Assembly: GCF_019740355.2 (NCBI RefSeq)
Contig: NZ_CP091819.1
Location: 2,170,001-2,234,000 of the forward strand
Length of the DNA stretch: 64,000 nucleotides
Source of the DNA: Paracrocinitomix mangrovi
Lineage (GTDB): Bacteria; Bacteroidota; Bacteroidia; Flavobacteriales_D; Crocinitomicaceae
Direction: 5' to 3'
Shown here: piece by piece, positions 16,704 through 26,397 of the stretch
Layout of the letters: the number at the start of each line of letters is the position of its first letter
Numbering within the stretch: position 1 is the first letter of the stretch
Made by a program: the position numbers and the translations under genes
Notes under the pieces: generated by a model
Seen by the model: the letters and a program-made list of their open reading frames with translations, nothing else
Told to the model about the DNA's origin: nothing
Database searches by the model: none

Positions 16704-17390
16704 TTACAATAAATTAAGTCTTTGCATTAAGTTTTCTCTGTAAGATCTACTTACAGGAATTGATTTGTCACCAATCATTATCATATTGTCATCTAATCTG
16801 TCGATCTTATCTAATGATACAATAAATGATCTGTGAACTCTCAAAAACTTACTTGCAGGCAACCTGCTTGAAATTGACTTCATAGTAGACAATACAGTAA
16901 ACCTTTCACTATCTGTATTTATTTGAACATAATCGGCCAAAGCCTCTAAATAATTGATATCCTCGAAATTAATTCTTGTATATCCTTTATTCTTTTTGAT
17001 GAACATATGATCTTGCTCATCACCTTTTGAAACTGCTGCTGAAATATCGGCTACTTTGCTAACTGCTTGCTCAAACCTGTTAGGATCAACCGGTTTTACC
17101 AAATAGTCAGAAACATCATAGTTATAAGTGTCAGCTGCGTACTCTTTCTTTGAGCTTACTACTATTACTTGAGGGATATTCTCTGCAGAAGCGATAAACT
17201 CGATTCCATTCATTTCCGGCATTTCAATATCCAAAAACAAAAGGTCACAATCTAAATTTCCAATTTCCTTAAGTGCTTCAATTGGATTATCAAATTGTGC
17301 AACCAATTCAACATGATTGCTTTTGTTAATAAGGTTTTCCAGAATCTTTCTTGATAGTGGATCGTCGTCTAATATTGCAGCTTTAATCAT
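16704..17390 (-). CDS. LytTR-family response regulator (orphan)
   Basis: The 228-residue cytoplasmic protein has a receiver domain (1-120) with the acidic pocket LDDD at 7-10, the phospho-acceptor Asp54 in LFLDIEMPEMNG and the conserved Lys in YLVKPV. A LytTR DNA-binding domain (about 130-228) follows, with FEDINYLEALADYVQI, ISSRLPASKFLRVHRSFIVSLDKID and the closing IPVSRSYRENL. Such AgrA/LytR-type regulators bind paired direct repeats upstream of targets. No histidine kinase is encoded next to it, so the partner is elsewhere. It is divergent from the HAD-helicase pair. Confidence 0.93.
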   Translation of the reverse strand: MIKAAILDDDPLSRKILENLINKSNHVELVAQFDNPIEALKEIGNLDCDLLFLDIEMPEMNGIEFIASAENIPQVIVVSSKKEYAADTYNYDVSDYLVKPVDPNRFEQAVSKVADISAAVSKGDEQDHMFIKKNKGYTRINFEDINYLEALADYVQINTDSERFTVLSTMKSISSRLPASKFLRVHRSFIVSLDKIDRLDDNMIMIGDKSIPVSRSYRENLMQRLNLL

Positions 17391-17517
17391 AGTAACAGTT
17401 CAAAGGTTTGTAAATATAGTAGACATTCTGTAATAATTCAAAAAAAGTTGATATTCAACTCATCAAGGCTGTTACATTTAAGAAATCAAACTAAATTAGC
17501 AAACACCAACAAACACA

Positions 17518-18162
17518 ATGCAAAACCAAATAAATACAGACCATTTTTCGGCTATAATTTTCGATCTGGGAGGTGTGATTTTAAATTTAGATTACAACCT
17601 GACTATCAATGCTTTCAAAAAATTGGGAGGATCCAATTTTGAACAACTTTACTCTCAAGCGCAGCAAGACAAGATATTTGATCAATATGAAACAGGGAAA
17701 ATTTCATCCCAACAATTTATTGATTACCTAAGACAGTTTTTACCCTCAAACACTTCAGATCAAACTATCAGAGATGCATGGAATATCATGCTTTTAGATC
17801 TGCCCGAACAACGCATTCAATTATTAAAAAACCTGTCAAAAAAACATCAGATTTTTCTTTTTAGCAATACCAACGATATTCACTATAAGGCATTTACTTC
17901 TTCTCTAGCAGATCAATATGGAGATCCTAATTTACTTGATCAATTATTTATTCAAACCTACTTTTCGCATATGGTAGGTGAGAGAAAACCAGATGCAGCT
18001 GCTTTTAACACGGTTATAAATGACCATCAATTGAATCCTTCTACTACTTTGTTTATAGACGATTCTATTCAACACATTGAGGGAGCAAAATCCATAGGCA
18101 TTCATGCTTATCATCTTCAAAATGAAGATATAATTGATATTTTCAAGAACTCGAATCTTTAA
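17518..18162 (+). CDS. HAD-superfamily hydrolase (subfamily IA, YihX-like)
   Basis: The 214-residue enzyme has the HAD motifs: motif I IIFDLGGVILNLD with nucleophile Asp16, motif II FLFSNTND, motif III Lys in GERKPDAAAF and motif IV LFIDDSIQHIEGA. The DLGG form of motif I, in place of DxDG, is that of YihX-like sugar-phosphate or nucleotide phosphatases. The small helical cap lies between motifs I and II. Its TAA stop is in the same frame as the following helicase gene, with no other stop between them. The substrate is not predictable. Confidence 0.88.
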   Translation: MQNQINTDHFSAIIFDLGGVILNLDYNLTINAFKKLGGSNFEQLYSQAQQDKIFDQYETGKISSQQFIDYLRQFLPSNTSDQTIRDAWNIMLLDLPEQRIQLLKNLSKKHQIFLFSNTNDIHYKAFTSSLADQYGDPNLLDQLFIQTYFSHMVGERKPDAAAFNTVINDHQLNPSTTLFIDDSIQHIEGAKSIGIHAYHLQNEDIIDIFKNSNL

Positions 18163-18165
18163 GCG

Positions 18166-21100
18166 ATAGAAAAGACACTACAAAATACAACCACTGAAGA
18201 ATTAAAAATTTTACAAAGTAGATTGTATGATCTATCTGCCCGTAATCCCTTTATACATGTTAATCTGAATAAGCTTTGGTTCAAGGATCAAACATCTAAT
18301 TCAGTACTTAGAAAAATCCATCAACAATCACTTTTTTTTAAAAGGGAATACGATCTTGAAACTTGTTTAGAAGTACATAGTTTTTTGAAATGGAAATCTC
18401 CACAAAAAGAGCAATTTTTCATTTCTCCATTATTATACAAACCTGCATCAATAGTTGCTGAAAGAAAGATAGAAACGACGTATCGAATAGATACAAATGA
18501 AGAAGATCCGTATTTCGTAAATCCTATTCTCATTCACAGTTTCAAACAGTTTTATGATATACAATTTCCTGATTATGTAGAAGATAAATCAGTAATACCT
18601 TCTATAATAAAGGAGCAGCTTTCAGTTGACAAACATGCTGTTGTTTTTAAGCCTGAAATTGATGATATAGAAGAATGGCAGTACATTGAATGCGAAGCAA
18701 TTGGAAACTTTAATTACAAAAAAAGTTCCTTAGGGAAAGATTTTGAAATCATAAGTAAAAAACAAAACCCAACAGTTACTCAACTTTTAGAGGGGAATGA
18801 AATACAAATAGAACACAACAACAAGCTTTATCCGATCATTCCCTTAGATTTTTCACAACAAGCAGCAATTTTATCCGCCACTTCAAACAATCTTGTGATA
18901 CAAGGACCACCGGGAACCGGTAAATCGCATACTATTGTTGGATTAATAGGACATTATTTATCACTGGGTAAAAAAGTTCTTTTTGTATCACAAAAAAAAT
19001 CTGCCTTGGAGGTTGTTTACGACAGATTACAGTCACTTGGCCTGGACAGAATGACTGCCTTTTTAAACACAGAAAAAGATGAAAAAAAATCCTTTTTCTC
19101 TGATTTAAAAACTGATTGGGATAAACTAACCACACCTTCAGAAAACAAGCAAATCAACACTGTTCAACCAACATCTTCATTACTCCAATTTTACTTGAAT
19201 CAATACCAAAAAGAAGAGGTAGAATTTGGAGGATCAATACATCAAAAAATCCTTTATCTTATTAATAGTGGATATAAGAAAGATGATCTAGGATTTATTG
19301 GAAGCTGCCCCAATTATAATGACTGGTTTAAACATAAATCATTCTTGGCAGAATTTGAACAAACCGTATGTTCCAATTCTAATATTCACAGCCTATCAGA
19401 TGCAGGTTTTATAGTACTTAACAAAGCAGTTTTTTCTGAAAAAGATCCGATTGACAAGTTAGCTAAACGCCTAGATGAAATTCAACAAACTTTAGATCAT
19501 CTGCAAGAAGTTAAACTCAAATTTCAATTGGATGTTGAAATTAAACCATTGACCCATTTAGCATTAGCTGCAAGTATTTTGAACATGGTCAATAAAACGC
19601 AATTAGACTTACTTAATAAAGATTCAAAATCGTATCAAAAATTTGCCAATGCAGCTAAAAAATACGTACTGCTTAAAAGTAAAGTTGAAAGAGCACAGAA
19701 TGCCACTAAAAATTGGAAAACTAAACCAACTAAAGTGGAAATTACTGAATTGATAGACCTTATCAAACATCAGCATGCACCTAAGGGAATATTCGGAATC
19801 TTAAAAAGAAAAAACGAGCGCATTAGAAATGCCTTTTTGGCTTTTGATTCTAACTTATCTGATATCGCCAAACTTCAATTGTTAGAAGAATTGCGCAATG
19901 AGTATAATCTTCAAGCAGAATTTGAAGAGCATTGTATCAAGCTAAAACATGATTTTAATATCAATGAACCAGCTACTGAAATCAAGCAAATTTTATCCCT
20001 TCGCAGCAAATTGGATGAAATTTCTGAAAATGCCTATATCAGTATTTTGGAACATGAAGACAGCTTTAATTTAATTGAAGAGTTAAGTTCACTTCACCCA
20101 AAAATTCAGCATTTTCTACACTTGTATAAATTCATTGTAGAGGACAATATCAATTTAACTTTTGAAGTTGTTGAACAACTTATTAAGCAAATTAAAGGTG
20201 AACTCAATCAATTGAGAAATCTCAGCATTGAATTACAACGATACTTTATGCTCTCAGTTGAAGTAAGAAACTTTATTGCCGCAAACAATCTCACAATAGA
20301 CAAACTATCAGCAATTGTAACACATCAAGCATTAATTCAACAAAAAAGATTCTACCCCATATTTGAAATGCTTAATGGAGATTCACTTGTCAAAGAAATT
20401 TCAAAATACAATGAGGATATAGCCGAAGTTTTTTCAAACAATATTGAAGCATTAAAAATCTCACAACAGCAAAAAATATTTGAAAAAGAAAAACTAATTG
20501 CAACACCTGCCTCTAAACTTAATGAGAATCAAAAAGAACGTAAAAAAATCTTAAAGGCGGAAAGAAAAATATTGATTCATGAAGCCTCTAAAAAACAAAG
20601 ACATATTTCTTTAAAACAATTCACCACTGAATGTTGGGAATACATTAAAGACATTTATCCAATTTGGATGATGAATCCTTTAGCCGTATCGGAGAGGTTG
20701 AATTGTGAGAATGCTATTTTTGATGTGGTGATTTTTGACGAATCAAGTCAAATTCCACTTGAAGATGCGATACCCTCTGCTTATAGAGCAAAACAAGTAA
20801 TTGTTGTTGGAGATGATAAACAAATGCCTCCAGGCTCATTTTTTACCTCTAACTCCTCTTCTGAAACACTTTTAACAAAGGCAGATGTGGCCTTTAAAAA
20901 TGTGATGTTAAAATGGCACTATAGAAGTAATCATCCAGCACTGATAGATTTCTCTAACCGTTATTTTTACGATAATGAGTTATTAACCTTACCTCCTAAT
21001 ACAGAGGAAATACCCATAGAATTTATAAAGGTTGACGGGAAGTTTATTGACAGAAAAAATCAAGCAGAGGCTGATGGAATTGCAAGGTGGATTAACAATC

Positions 21101-21675
21101 ATTCTTCAATAAAATACTCGGATATTGCTGTCGTTTCATTTTCAAGAGAACAACAACAATTAATTGAGAAAACCATAGCTAAAAAATGTAAAGGCAATGT
21201 AGAGGAATTACTGGTCAGAAACCTTGAAAATGTGCAAGGAATTGAGCGCGAAGTGGTGTTAATCTCTCTTGGTTATGCCAAAGATGAAGACGGAAATTTT
21301 CGATTGCATTTTGGTCCAATAAATCAGGAAAGTGGAGGCAACAGGTTAAATGTACTAATTACCCGTGCCAAAGATAAATTGGTGTTTTTCTCATCTGTAG
21401 ATCCGGATGATTTTGGATTACCTGAAAACATTGGCGTAAGCTACTTAAAAGATTACCTTCAATATGCTCAAGAAGTTGCCTTAGGTGAAGCTACAAAAAC
21501 ATCATTCAATAATGCTATCAGTAAAGCCAAAGTGAATTATGAAAAGGGAGAGATTTCTTTGACAGACCCCTGCACATTAATAGAAGAATCTAAAGATTTA
21601 AGCACAATTATAAGTGTACTTTCAACTAAATTCAAAAAGGTCAAAATTGAACTTTCAGTCGAAAAATGGAGGTAA
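18166..21675 (+). CDS. large superfamily 1 DNA/RNA helicase with DUF4011-like N-terminus
   Basis: The protein of about 1,150-1,170 residues is an SF1 (Upf1/Dna2-like) helicase. Counting from the TTG at 18223, Walker A GPPGTGKS is at about 228-235, motif Ia includes VLFVSQKKSALEVV, Walker B/motif II is FDESSQ at about 838-843, motif III is VVGDDKQMPPGSFF, motif V is NVQGIEREVVLIS and motif VI is NVLITRAKDKL at about 1042. A long coiled-coil-like insert (about 380-790) separates Walker A and B. The N-terminal RLYDLSARNPF resembles the DUF4011 opening. No ATG or GTG precedes it in frame: the choices are TTG at 18223, which cuts this motif, or a non-canonical ATA at 18166, four bases after the HAD stop. 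I extend to 18166 because the helix before the TTG continues the conserved segment. Confidence 0.82.
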   Translation: MEKTLQNTTTEELKILQSRLYDLSARNPFIHVNLNKLWFKDQTSNSVLRKIHQQSLFFKREYDLETCLEVHSFLKWKSPQKEQFFISPLLYKPASIVAERKIETTYRIDTNEEDPYFVNPILIHSFKQFYDIQFPDYVEDKSVIPSIIKEQLSVDKHAVVFKPEIDDIEEWQYIECEAIGNFNYKKSSLGKDFEIISKKQNPTVTQLLEGNEIQIEHNNKLYPIIPLDFSQQAAILSATSNNLVIQGPPGTGKSHTIVGLIGHYLSLGKKVLFVSQKKSALEVVYDRLQSLGLDRMTAFLNTEKDEKKSFFSDLKTDWDKLTTPSENKQINTVQPTSSLLQFYLNQYQKEEVEFGGSIHQKILYLINSGYKKDDLGFIGSCPNYNDWFKHKSFLAEFEQTVCSNSNIHSLSDAGFIVLNKAVFSEKDPIDKLAKRLDEIQQTLDHLQEVKLKFQLDVEIKPLTHLALAASILNMVNKTQLDLLNKDSKSYQKFANAAKKYVLLKSKVERAQNATKNWKTKPTKVEITELIDLIKHQHAPKGIFGILKRKNERIRNAFLAFDSNLSDIAKLQLLEELRNEYNLQAEFEEHCIKLKHDFNINEPATEIKQILSLRSKLDEISENAYISILEHEDSFNLIEELSSLHPKIQHFLHLYKFIVEDNINLTFEVVEQLIKQIKGELNQLRNLSIELQRYFMLSVEVRNFIAANNLTIDKLSAIVTHQALIQQKRFYPIFEMLNGDSLVKEISKYNEDIAEVFSNNIEALKISQQQKIFEKEKLIATPASKLNENQKERKKILKAERKILIHEASKKQRHISLKQFTTECWEYIKDIYPIWMMNPLAVSERLNCENAIFDVVIFDESSQIPLEDAIPSAYRAKQVIVVGDDKQMPPGSFFTSNSSSETLLTKADVAFKNVMLKWHYRSNHPALIDFSNRYFYDNELLTLPPNTEEIPIEFIKVDGKFIDRKNQAEADGIARWINNHSSIKYSDIAVVSFSREQQQLIEKTIAKKCKGNVEELLVRNLENVQGIEREVVLISLGYAKDEDGNFRLHFGPINQESGGNRLNVLITRAKDKLVFFSSVDPDDFGLPENIGVSYLKDYLQYAQEVALGEATKTSFNNAISKAKVNYEKGEISLTDPCTLIEESKDLSTIISVLSTKFKKVKIELSVEKWR

Positions 21676-23241
21676 CTATTTAACTACAAACTTTTGAGAT
21701 TGTAGTCCTTGTTCAGTAGAGATATTTATGATGTAGTTTCCAGATTGAAGTGTTGAACAATCAACCGTAAACTGATCCTTATCGGCTACACCTTTTAAAA
21801 CTAAACTTCCTTTAATGTCCAAAATTTCATAAAAATTACCCATTAAGGATTCTCCCGAAACATGGAGCGAAGTACTCACAACCGTTGGGAAAATTTGAAA
21901 TTTATCATCCTGTATTTCATCTTGAATCAATACATCACAAATTTGATCAAAAACTGGTAGGGAGTTTAATGAAATTACAATAGTATCCACTACAGCTCCA
22001 GGATTATAATTCAGGATAGATTGTGTATGCGAAGTATCTGAAAAATCAAAATAATCATACGTATCAATCAACAAAGGTACTCCTGTAATACATGATAAAT
22101 TTTGAATGTTGTCGGTTTTGATCATGAAACTCTCCTGATCATTAAAAATGTCTTCACCTTCCCATCCAATATATATAAACTCATTAGTGTCCAAAACAAT
22201 CATATCAGTATATTCAGATATGATAATTTGATCACTGGTAGTAGCACCTTGAACTATGTTTCCGCTATAATCAAATCTCAACAACACATCTGATGTTTGA
22301 AAAGGCACGGTGGTATATATGGCGCAGGTAGTCAATAATCCATTTCCAGTGTCATAAATTTTAGAGAAACCAAAATCCTGTGCAGTTGGAAGAAATACTC
22401 TTTTTACCCATAAAATATCTCCATTTACAGGGTCTAGCTCAATAATTACATTAAAATTATTTCCGGATTCTTCTACATATCCACTTGCATAAACACTTCC
22501 GCTTGATGTCTGAACCAATGACTGTACATGACAGTATGATCCAATATTATAATACTCAATCCACTCCAAATTTCCACTCGCATCAAATGAAGTCAAAACA
22601 AAATCATTATAGGTTTTACCTGAAGTTAAAAACCTTCCATCTTGTAAAGGCAATACATCAAACCCTGGATTTTTCCCAGTCCCTAACTCATCATTAAAAA
22701 TTGATTTCCCCCAAACCATGTCACCATTTGGTGTTAATTCGGCTAAAAAAACTTGATTATAAATAGACGCCAACATCAGAATATTTCCATCATCCAAAAG
22801 ATGCATTCTACCTATTGAATATGAACTTGAAGGAACCTCCAGGGGAAATTGTTTGTGAAAAATAACATTTCCCGTTACGTCAACTTTTGTTAAAGTTGGA
22901 GTCATAAATAATGATAACCCATTTTTATACAATCCATGTAAATACAGATTACCACTGGCATCCTGAACCACATTAAAACTACAGCTGGCATCCGCATGTG
23001 GAATATCAAACACCTTGGACCACTCTACATAACCATATTGATTCATTTTAAGCAAGCCACTTCTAATATCCATCAACGCATTGTAATAATCAAATGCAAT
23101 GGCATATCCTCCATCTGATGTCTGACAAACATCCCTAAACAAAAAACTGTATTGACTTTGCGGATTATAAGTAAAAGCTATTCCTTGACTTTTGGCAGAA
23201 TTAAGAAAGCAAAAACTTAAAAAAACAATCAGGTATTTCAT
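21676..23241 (-). CDS. secreted T9SS cargo protein, beta-propeller-like, type A sorting domain
   Basis: The 521-residue precursor has a signal peptide (MKYLIVFLSFCFLNSAKSQ), then repeated blade-like units with DGGYAIAF, SGNLYLHGLYKNG, DGNILMLASIYN, DGRFLTSGKTYND and SGSVYASGYVEESG, as in the delta-60/beta-propeller proteins of this phylum. The last 80 residues (from about 440) form a type A T9SS C-terminal domain: FQIFPTVVS, YEILDIKGSLVLKG and LQSGNYIINIS, ending KFVVK. It should be exported and anchored or released at the cell surface. Its stop abuts the stop of the convergent helicase gene with no spacer. Confidence 0.88.
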   Translation of the reverse strand: MKYLIVFLSFCFLNSAKSQGIAFTYNPQSQYSFLFRDVCQTSDGGYAIAFDYYNALMDIRSGLLKMNQYGYVEWSKVFDIPHADASCSFNVVQDASGNLYLHGLYKNGLSLFMTPTLTKVDVTGNVIFHKQFPLEVPSSSYSIGRMHLLDDGNILMLASIYNQVFLAELTPNGDMVWGKSIFNDELGTGKNPGFDVLPLQDGRFLTSGKTYNDFVLTSFDASGNLEWIEYYNIGSYCHVQSLVQTSSGSVYASGYVEESGNNFNVIIELDPVNGDILWVKRVFLPTAQDFGFSKIYDTGNGLLTTCAIYTTVPFQTSDVLLRFDYSGNIVQGATTSDQIIISEYTDMIVLDTNEFIYIGWEGEDIFNDQESFMIKTDNIQNLSCITGVPLLIDTYDYFDFSDTSHTQSILNYNPGAVVDTIVISLNSLPVFDQICDVLIQDEIQDDKFQIFPTVVSTSLHVSGESLMGNFYEILDIKGSLVLKGVADKDQFTVDCSTLQSGNYIINISTEQGLQSQKFVVK

Positions 23242-23263
23242 CTAAAAAGTTCCGGGTTAATTG

Positions 23264-23271
23264 CAAATATA
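23264..23271 (-). promoter_or_regulatory. -7 element candidate for the T9SS cargo gene
   Basis: The minus strand reads TATATTTG, a full TAnnTTTG match, 22 bases before the ATG at 23241. Confidence 0.4.
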
Positions 23272-23307
23272 TACGAAACCACCATTGATAGGGTTGACTA
23301 AAGAGCA

Positions 23308-23336
23308 TAAAAAAAGCCACACTTCCCAGTGTGGCT
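23308..23336 (-). terminator. terminator after the lipoprotein gene
   Basis: AGCCACACT and AGTGTGGCT form a perfect nine-base-pair stem with a four-base loop. On the minus strand it is followed by a T-run. It lies about 80 bases past the lipoprotein stop and before the next minus-strand gene. Confidence 0.88.
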
Positions 23337-23418
23337 AACCCAAAATCCATGAATCAATTAGTCTAATTCAATTGAAGTAATGAAAATTCCGTGCCAAACT
23401 TTTTCAAAAGTTTAAAAA

Positions 23419-24384
23419 CTACCCATAAGAGCAGTCTCCACTTTCACAATTGAATTGAATATAATCTTCTGTTTCTCCTTCTAATTTAGCCCTTGCATCT
23501 CTAATCTTTGTTTTTTCTTCTTCATTAAAAAAGTCCATTTCTAAAATCTCATCATACTCTTTTAAAACCATCTCTTTAGATTTCATGTATGATCCAACAT
23601 GACTCAATTCTTCGAGCATATGATCTTTGATGTATTTCATTTTTACCGAAAAGAGATTCAATTTACTTTCCAATTCTTGGTGTTTCTTTATGTACTTTTT
23701 AAGCGTACCGTCTCCAATTTTACTTGATCCACCATAATCCCATGTTTGCACATACCAAACCGGCCATTCAAATGATCCTGAAGTCCAATTAGGACCATAT
23801 ATTTCTGTAGCATATTCAAGAAACAACTCATCATCATTTCCTTCTGTTAATTTTGCCTTTTCAAGCAGTTTTTCCTGATCATATGTAAAATCTATCTCGG
23901 TACATTCAGCAACACAAGTAAAAACAATTGGACCCATTTTCCCCGTCATATCAAAGAACTCATTATCCAAAATATTAACTGGATCATAAAATCCGTATTC
24001 ATTCTCGTTGTCCTTTTTTAATTTCTTCATGTATTCAGTTTGAGGATTGTAATATGCATCAAACAAATCCTTGAATAAGTCTTTACCTTGATCATAACAT
24101 TTCTCAAATTCTTTAGCTGTCTGCAACGATTCATATGTTGACATATAGTTATCTATTTTGGCTATCAACTTTTCTCCAAAATATTTACTAAACAATTCAT
24201 TATTACTGTCAATTACATTTGAATCAATTAACTCATCAACAGATAAATCTGATGTATCTGGATCAGATTCTGAAGTTAAGTTTGAATTTTGGTGATCATC
24301 TTTGTTAGAAGCATCTTCATTTGATCCACATGAAATGAATATCATTGCTACTGATAGACAATATATTACAATCGATTTGCGCAT
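23419..24384 (-). CDS. lipoprotein of unknown function
   Basis: The start is placed at the ATG at 24384, which gives a type II signal peptide (MRKSIVIYCLSVAMIFISCG) with lipobox Cys19. An upstream in-frame start at 24465 would bury this signal behind 27 residues. The mature 300-residue part begins with an acidic, Asp/Asn/Ser-rich linker (EDASNKDDHQNSN onward) and continues as a helical, strongly charged domain (KKLKKDNENEYG, KYIKKHQELESKLN, EEEKTKIRDARAKLEGE). Two further cysteines occur near CVAEC and the C-terminal NCESGDCSYG. No family is recognised. Divergent from lepA; an independent terminator follows. Confidence 0.75.
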   Translation of the reverse strand: MRKSIVIYCLSVAMIFISCGSNEDASNKDDHQNSNLTSESDPDTSDLSVDELIDSNVIDSNNELFSKYFGEKLIAKIDNYMSTYESLQTAKEFEKCYDQGKDLFKDLFDAYYNPQTEYMKKLKKDNENEYGFYDPVNILDNEFFDMTGKMGPIVFTCVAECTEIDFTYDQEKLLEKAKLTEGNDDELFLEYATEIYGPNWTSGSFEWPVWYVQTWDYGGSSKIGDGTLKKYIKKHQELESKLNLFSVKMKYIKDHMLEELSHVGSYMKSKEMVLKEYDEILEMDFFNEEEKTKIRDARAKLEGETEDYIQFNCESGDCSYG

Positions 24385-24466
24385 AAATATTTGATTTGAT
24401 TTCGAAGTTAGCAAAATCTTAAATAAATATTCCGTTAACACTTGCACTATCAGGTAAAAAAACACT

Positions 24467-24474
24467 TATTTTTG
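24467..24474 (+). promoter_or_regulatory. promoter of lepA (-7 TATTTTTG, -33 TTG)
   Basis: TATTTTTG is a full TAnnTTTG match with a TTG at 24442-24444, 22 bases upstream. The lepA ATG begins only six bases after the element, so the transcript should start at or very near the start codon. Confidence 0.5.
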
Positions 24475-24479
24475 CAAGC

Positions 24480-26273
24480 ATGAATAACATACGGAACTTC
24501 TGTATTATAGCCCACATTGATCACGGGAAAAGCACCTTGGCAGACAGGTTGCTACAGACAACAAATACTATTTCTGAAAGGGAAATGAAAAACCAGGCTC
24601 TTGATGACATGGACCTGGAAAGAGAGAGAGGAATTACAATTAAATCCCACGCCGTTCAAATGGACTACATGTTTGAAGGTCAGAAATATGTATTGAACTT
24701 AATTGACACTCCCGGTCACGTTGACTTTTCATACGAAGTATCCAGATCTATTGCTGCTTGTGAAGGCGCTTTACTTATAGTAGATGCCGCTCAAGGAATT
24801 GAAGCCCAAACTATATCAAATTTATATTTGGCTCTTGAAAATGACCTGGAAATTATTCCGGTTTTAAATAAAATGGATTTGCCTGGTGCTGAACCTGAAG
24901 CCGTAACTGATCAAATTGTAGATTTAATCGGCTGCAGTGCTGATGACGTAATTCCTGCTAGTGGAAAAACAGGTTTGGGAGTAGATCAAATTTTAGAAGC
25001 AATTGTAAATCGTATTCCACCTCCAAAAGGTGATAAAGACAAACCATTGCGCGCTATGATTTTCGATTCAGTTTTCAATCCTTTTAGAGGAATCATTGCA
25101 TATTTCAGAGTTTTTGATGGAGAAATAAATAAAGGAGACGAAGTACAATTTGTTGCTACTGGCAAAAAATATGAAGCGGATGAAATTGGTATCCTACGTA
25201 TGAGTATGGAACCAAGAAATAAAGTTGGAACAGGAGATGTTGGATATATAATTTCAGGTATTAAAAAAGCAAATGAGGTTAAAGTAGGTGATACTATTAC
25301 GCAAGTTTCAAATCCTTGTCAAAATGCAATTCAGGGTTTTGAGGATGTTAAACCTATGGTATTTGCAGGTATCTATCCAGTAGATACAGATGAGTATGAA
25401 GAGTTGAGAGCTTCAATGGAAAAACTTCAACTCAATGATGCATCCCTAACATTTGAACCAGAGAGCTCTGCAGCTTTAGGATTTGGTTTTAGATGTGGAT
25501 TCCTTGGAATGCTTCACATGGAAATTATTCAAGAACGTTTGGAAAGAGAATTTGACATGACAGTTATTACAACTGTACCAAACGTATCTTATAAGGCTTA
25601 CATGAAAAAAGGTGGAGATCCTTTGGTTGTTAACAATCCATCTGAATTACCTGATCCATCTGTAATGGACTATGTTGAAGAACCTTACATTAAAGCTCAG
25701 GTTATCACCAAGTCAGATTATGTTGGAGCAATCATGACGCTTTGCATTGAGAAAAGAGGTGAACTAAAAAATCAAGTGTATCTAACTCAAAATCGTGTTG
25801 AAATAACATTTGAAATGCCTATGGGTGAGATTGTATTTGATTTTTATGATAAACTGAAAACAATCTCTAAAGGATATGCGTCATTTGATTATTATCCAAT
25901 AGGATATAAAAAATCTGACCTTATCAAATTAGATATATTATTGAATGGTGATCAGGTTGATGCACTTTCTGCTCTTGTACATAGAAGCAATGCTTTTGAT
26001 TTGGGAAAAAAGATTTGTCTAAAACTTAAAGAATTAATTCCTCGTCAACAGTTTGAAATTCCTATTCAAGCTGCGATAGGTGCCAAAATTGTAGCCAGAG
26101 AGACAATTAAAGCTTTAAGAAAGGATGTTACCGCTAAATGTTATGGTGGTGACATTACCCGTAAGAGAAAACTTCTTGAAAAACAGAAAAAAGGGAAGAA
26201 AAGAATGCGTCAAGTTGGAAATGTTGAAGTTCCGCAAGAAGCATTTTTAGCAGTTCTTAAACTAGATAGTTAG
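24480..26273 (+). CDS. lepA: elongation factor 4 (LepA)
   Basis: The 597-residue translational GTPase has the full EF4 plan. The G domain begins at once with [21 protein letters not shown] (G1), then [15 protein letters not shown] (G2 region), [15 protein letters not shown] (G3) and [11 protein letters not shown] (G4). The EF-G-like domains III and V follow ([42 protein letters not shown]), then the LepA-specific C-terminal domain with [28 protein letters not shown] and [22 protein letters not shown]. It acts on ribosomes in initiation or stalled elongation. Length is standard and no motif is missing. Confidence 0.98.
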   Translation: MNNIRNFCIIAHIDHGKSTLADRLLQTTNTISEREMKNQALDDMDLERERGITIKSHAVQMDYMFEGQKYVLNLIDTPGHVDFSYEVSRSIAACEGALLIVDAAQGIEAQTISNLYLALENDLEIIPVLNKMDLPGAEPEAVTDQIVDLIGCSADDVIPASGKTGLGVDQILEAIVNRIPPPKGDKDKPLRAMIFDSVFNPFRGIIAYFRVFDGEINKGDEVQFVATGKKYEADEIGILRMSMEPRNKVGTGDVGYIISGIKKANEVKVGDTITQVSNPCQNAIQGFEDVKPMVFAGIYPVDTDEYEELRASMEKLQLNDASLTFEPESSAALGFGFRCGFLGMLHMEIIQERLEREFDMTVITTVPNVSYKAYMKKGGDPLVVNNPSELPDPSVMDYVEEPYIKAQVITKSDYVGAIMTLCIEKRGELKNQVYLTQNRVEITFEMPMGEIVFDFYDKLKTISKGYASFDYYPIGYKKSDLIKLDILLNGDQVDALSALVHRSNAFDLGKKICLKLKELIPRQQFEIPIQAAIGAKIVARETIKALRKDVTAKCYGGDITRKRKLLEKQKKGKKRMRQVGNVEVPQEAFLAVLKLDS

Positions 26274-26397
26274 GTTTTTTCTGTTAGAGATTTAACAAAT
26301 AGCTAATTTCAAGCGTTTTAGGCATCCAAAATAATTTTTATTCGTCCTAAAATTACTATCTTGCTTCCACTTTGGGTGAGATGGTAAAATCTCTTTG

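Noticed and set aside
16704-17390. Complete two-component system
   Set aside because: Only the LytTR response regulator is present; no histidine kinase is encoded in the adjoining genes.
17518-21675. Phage-defence island
   Set aside because: The helicase could belong to such systems, but its neighbours are housekeeping or surface genes, with no nuclease, methylase, toxin or integrase nearby.
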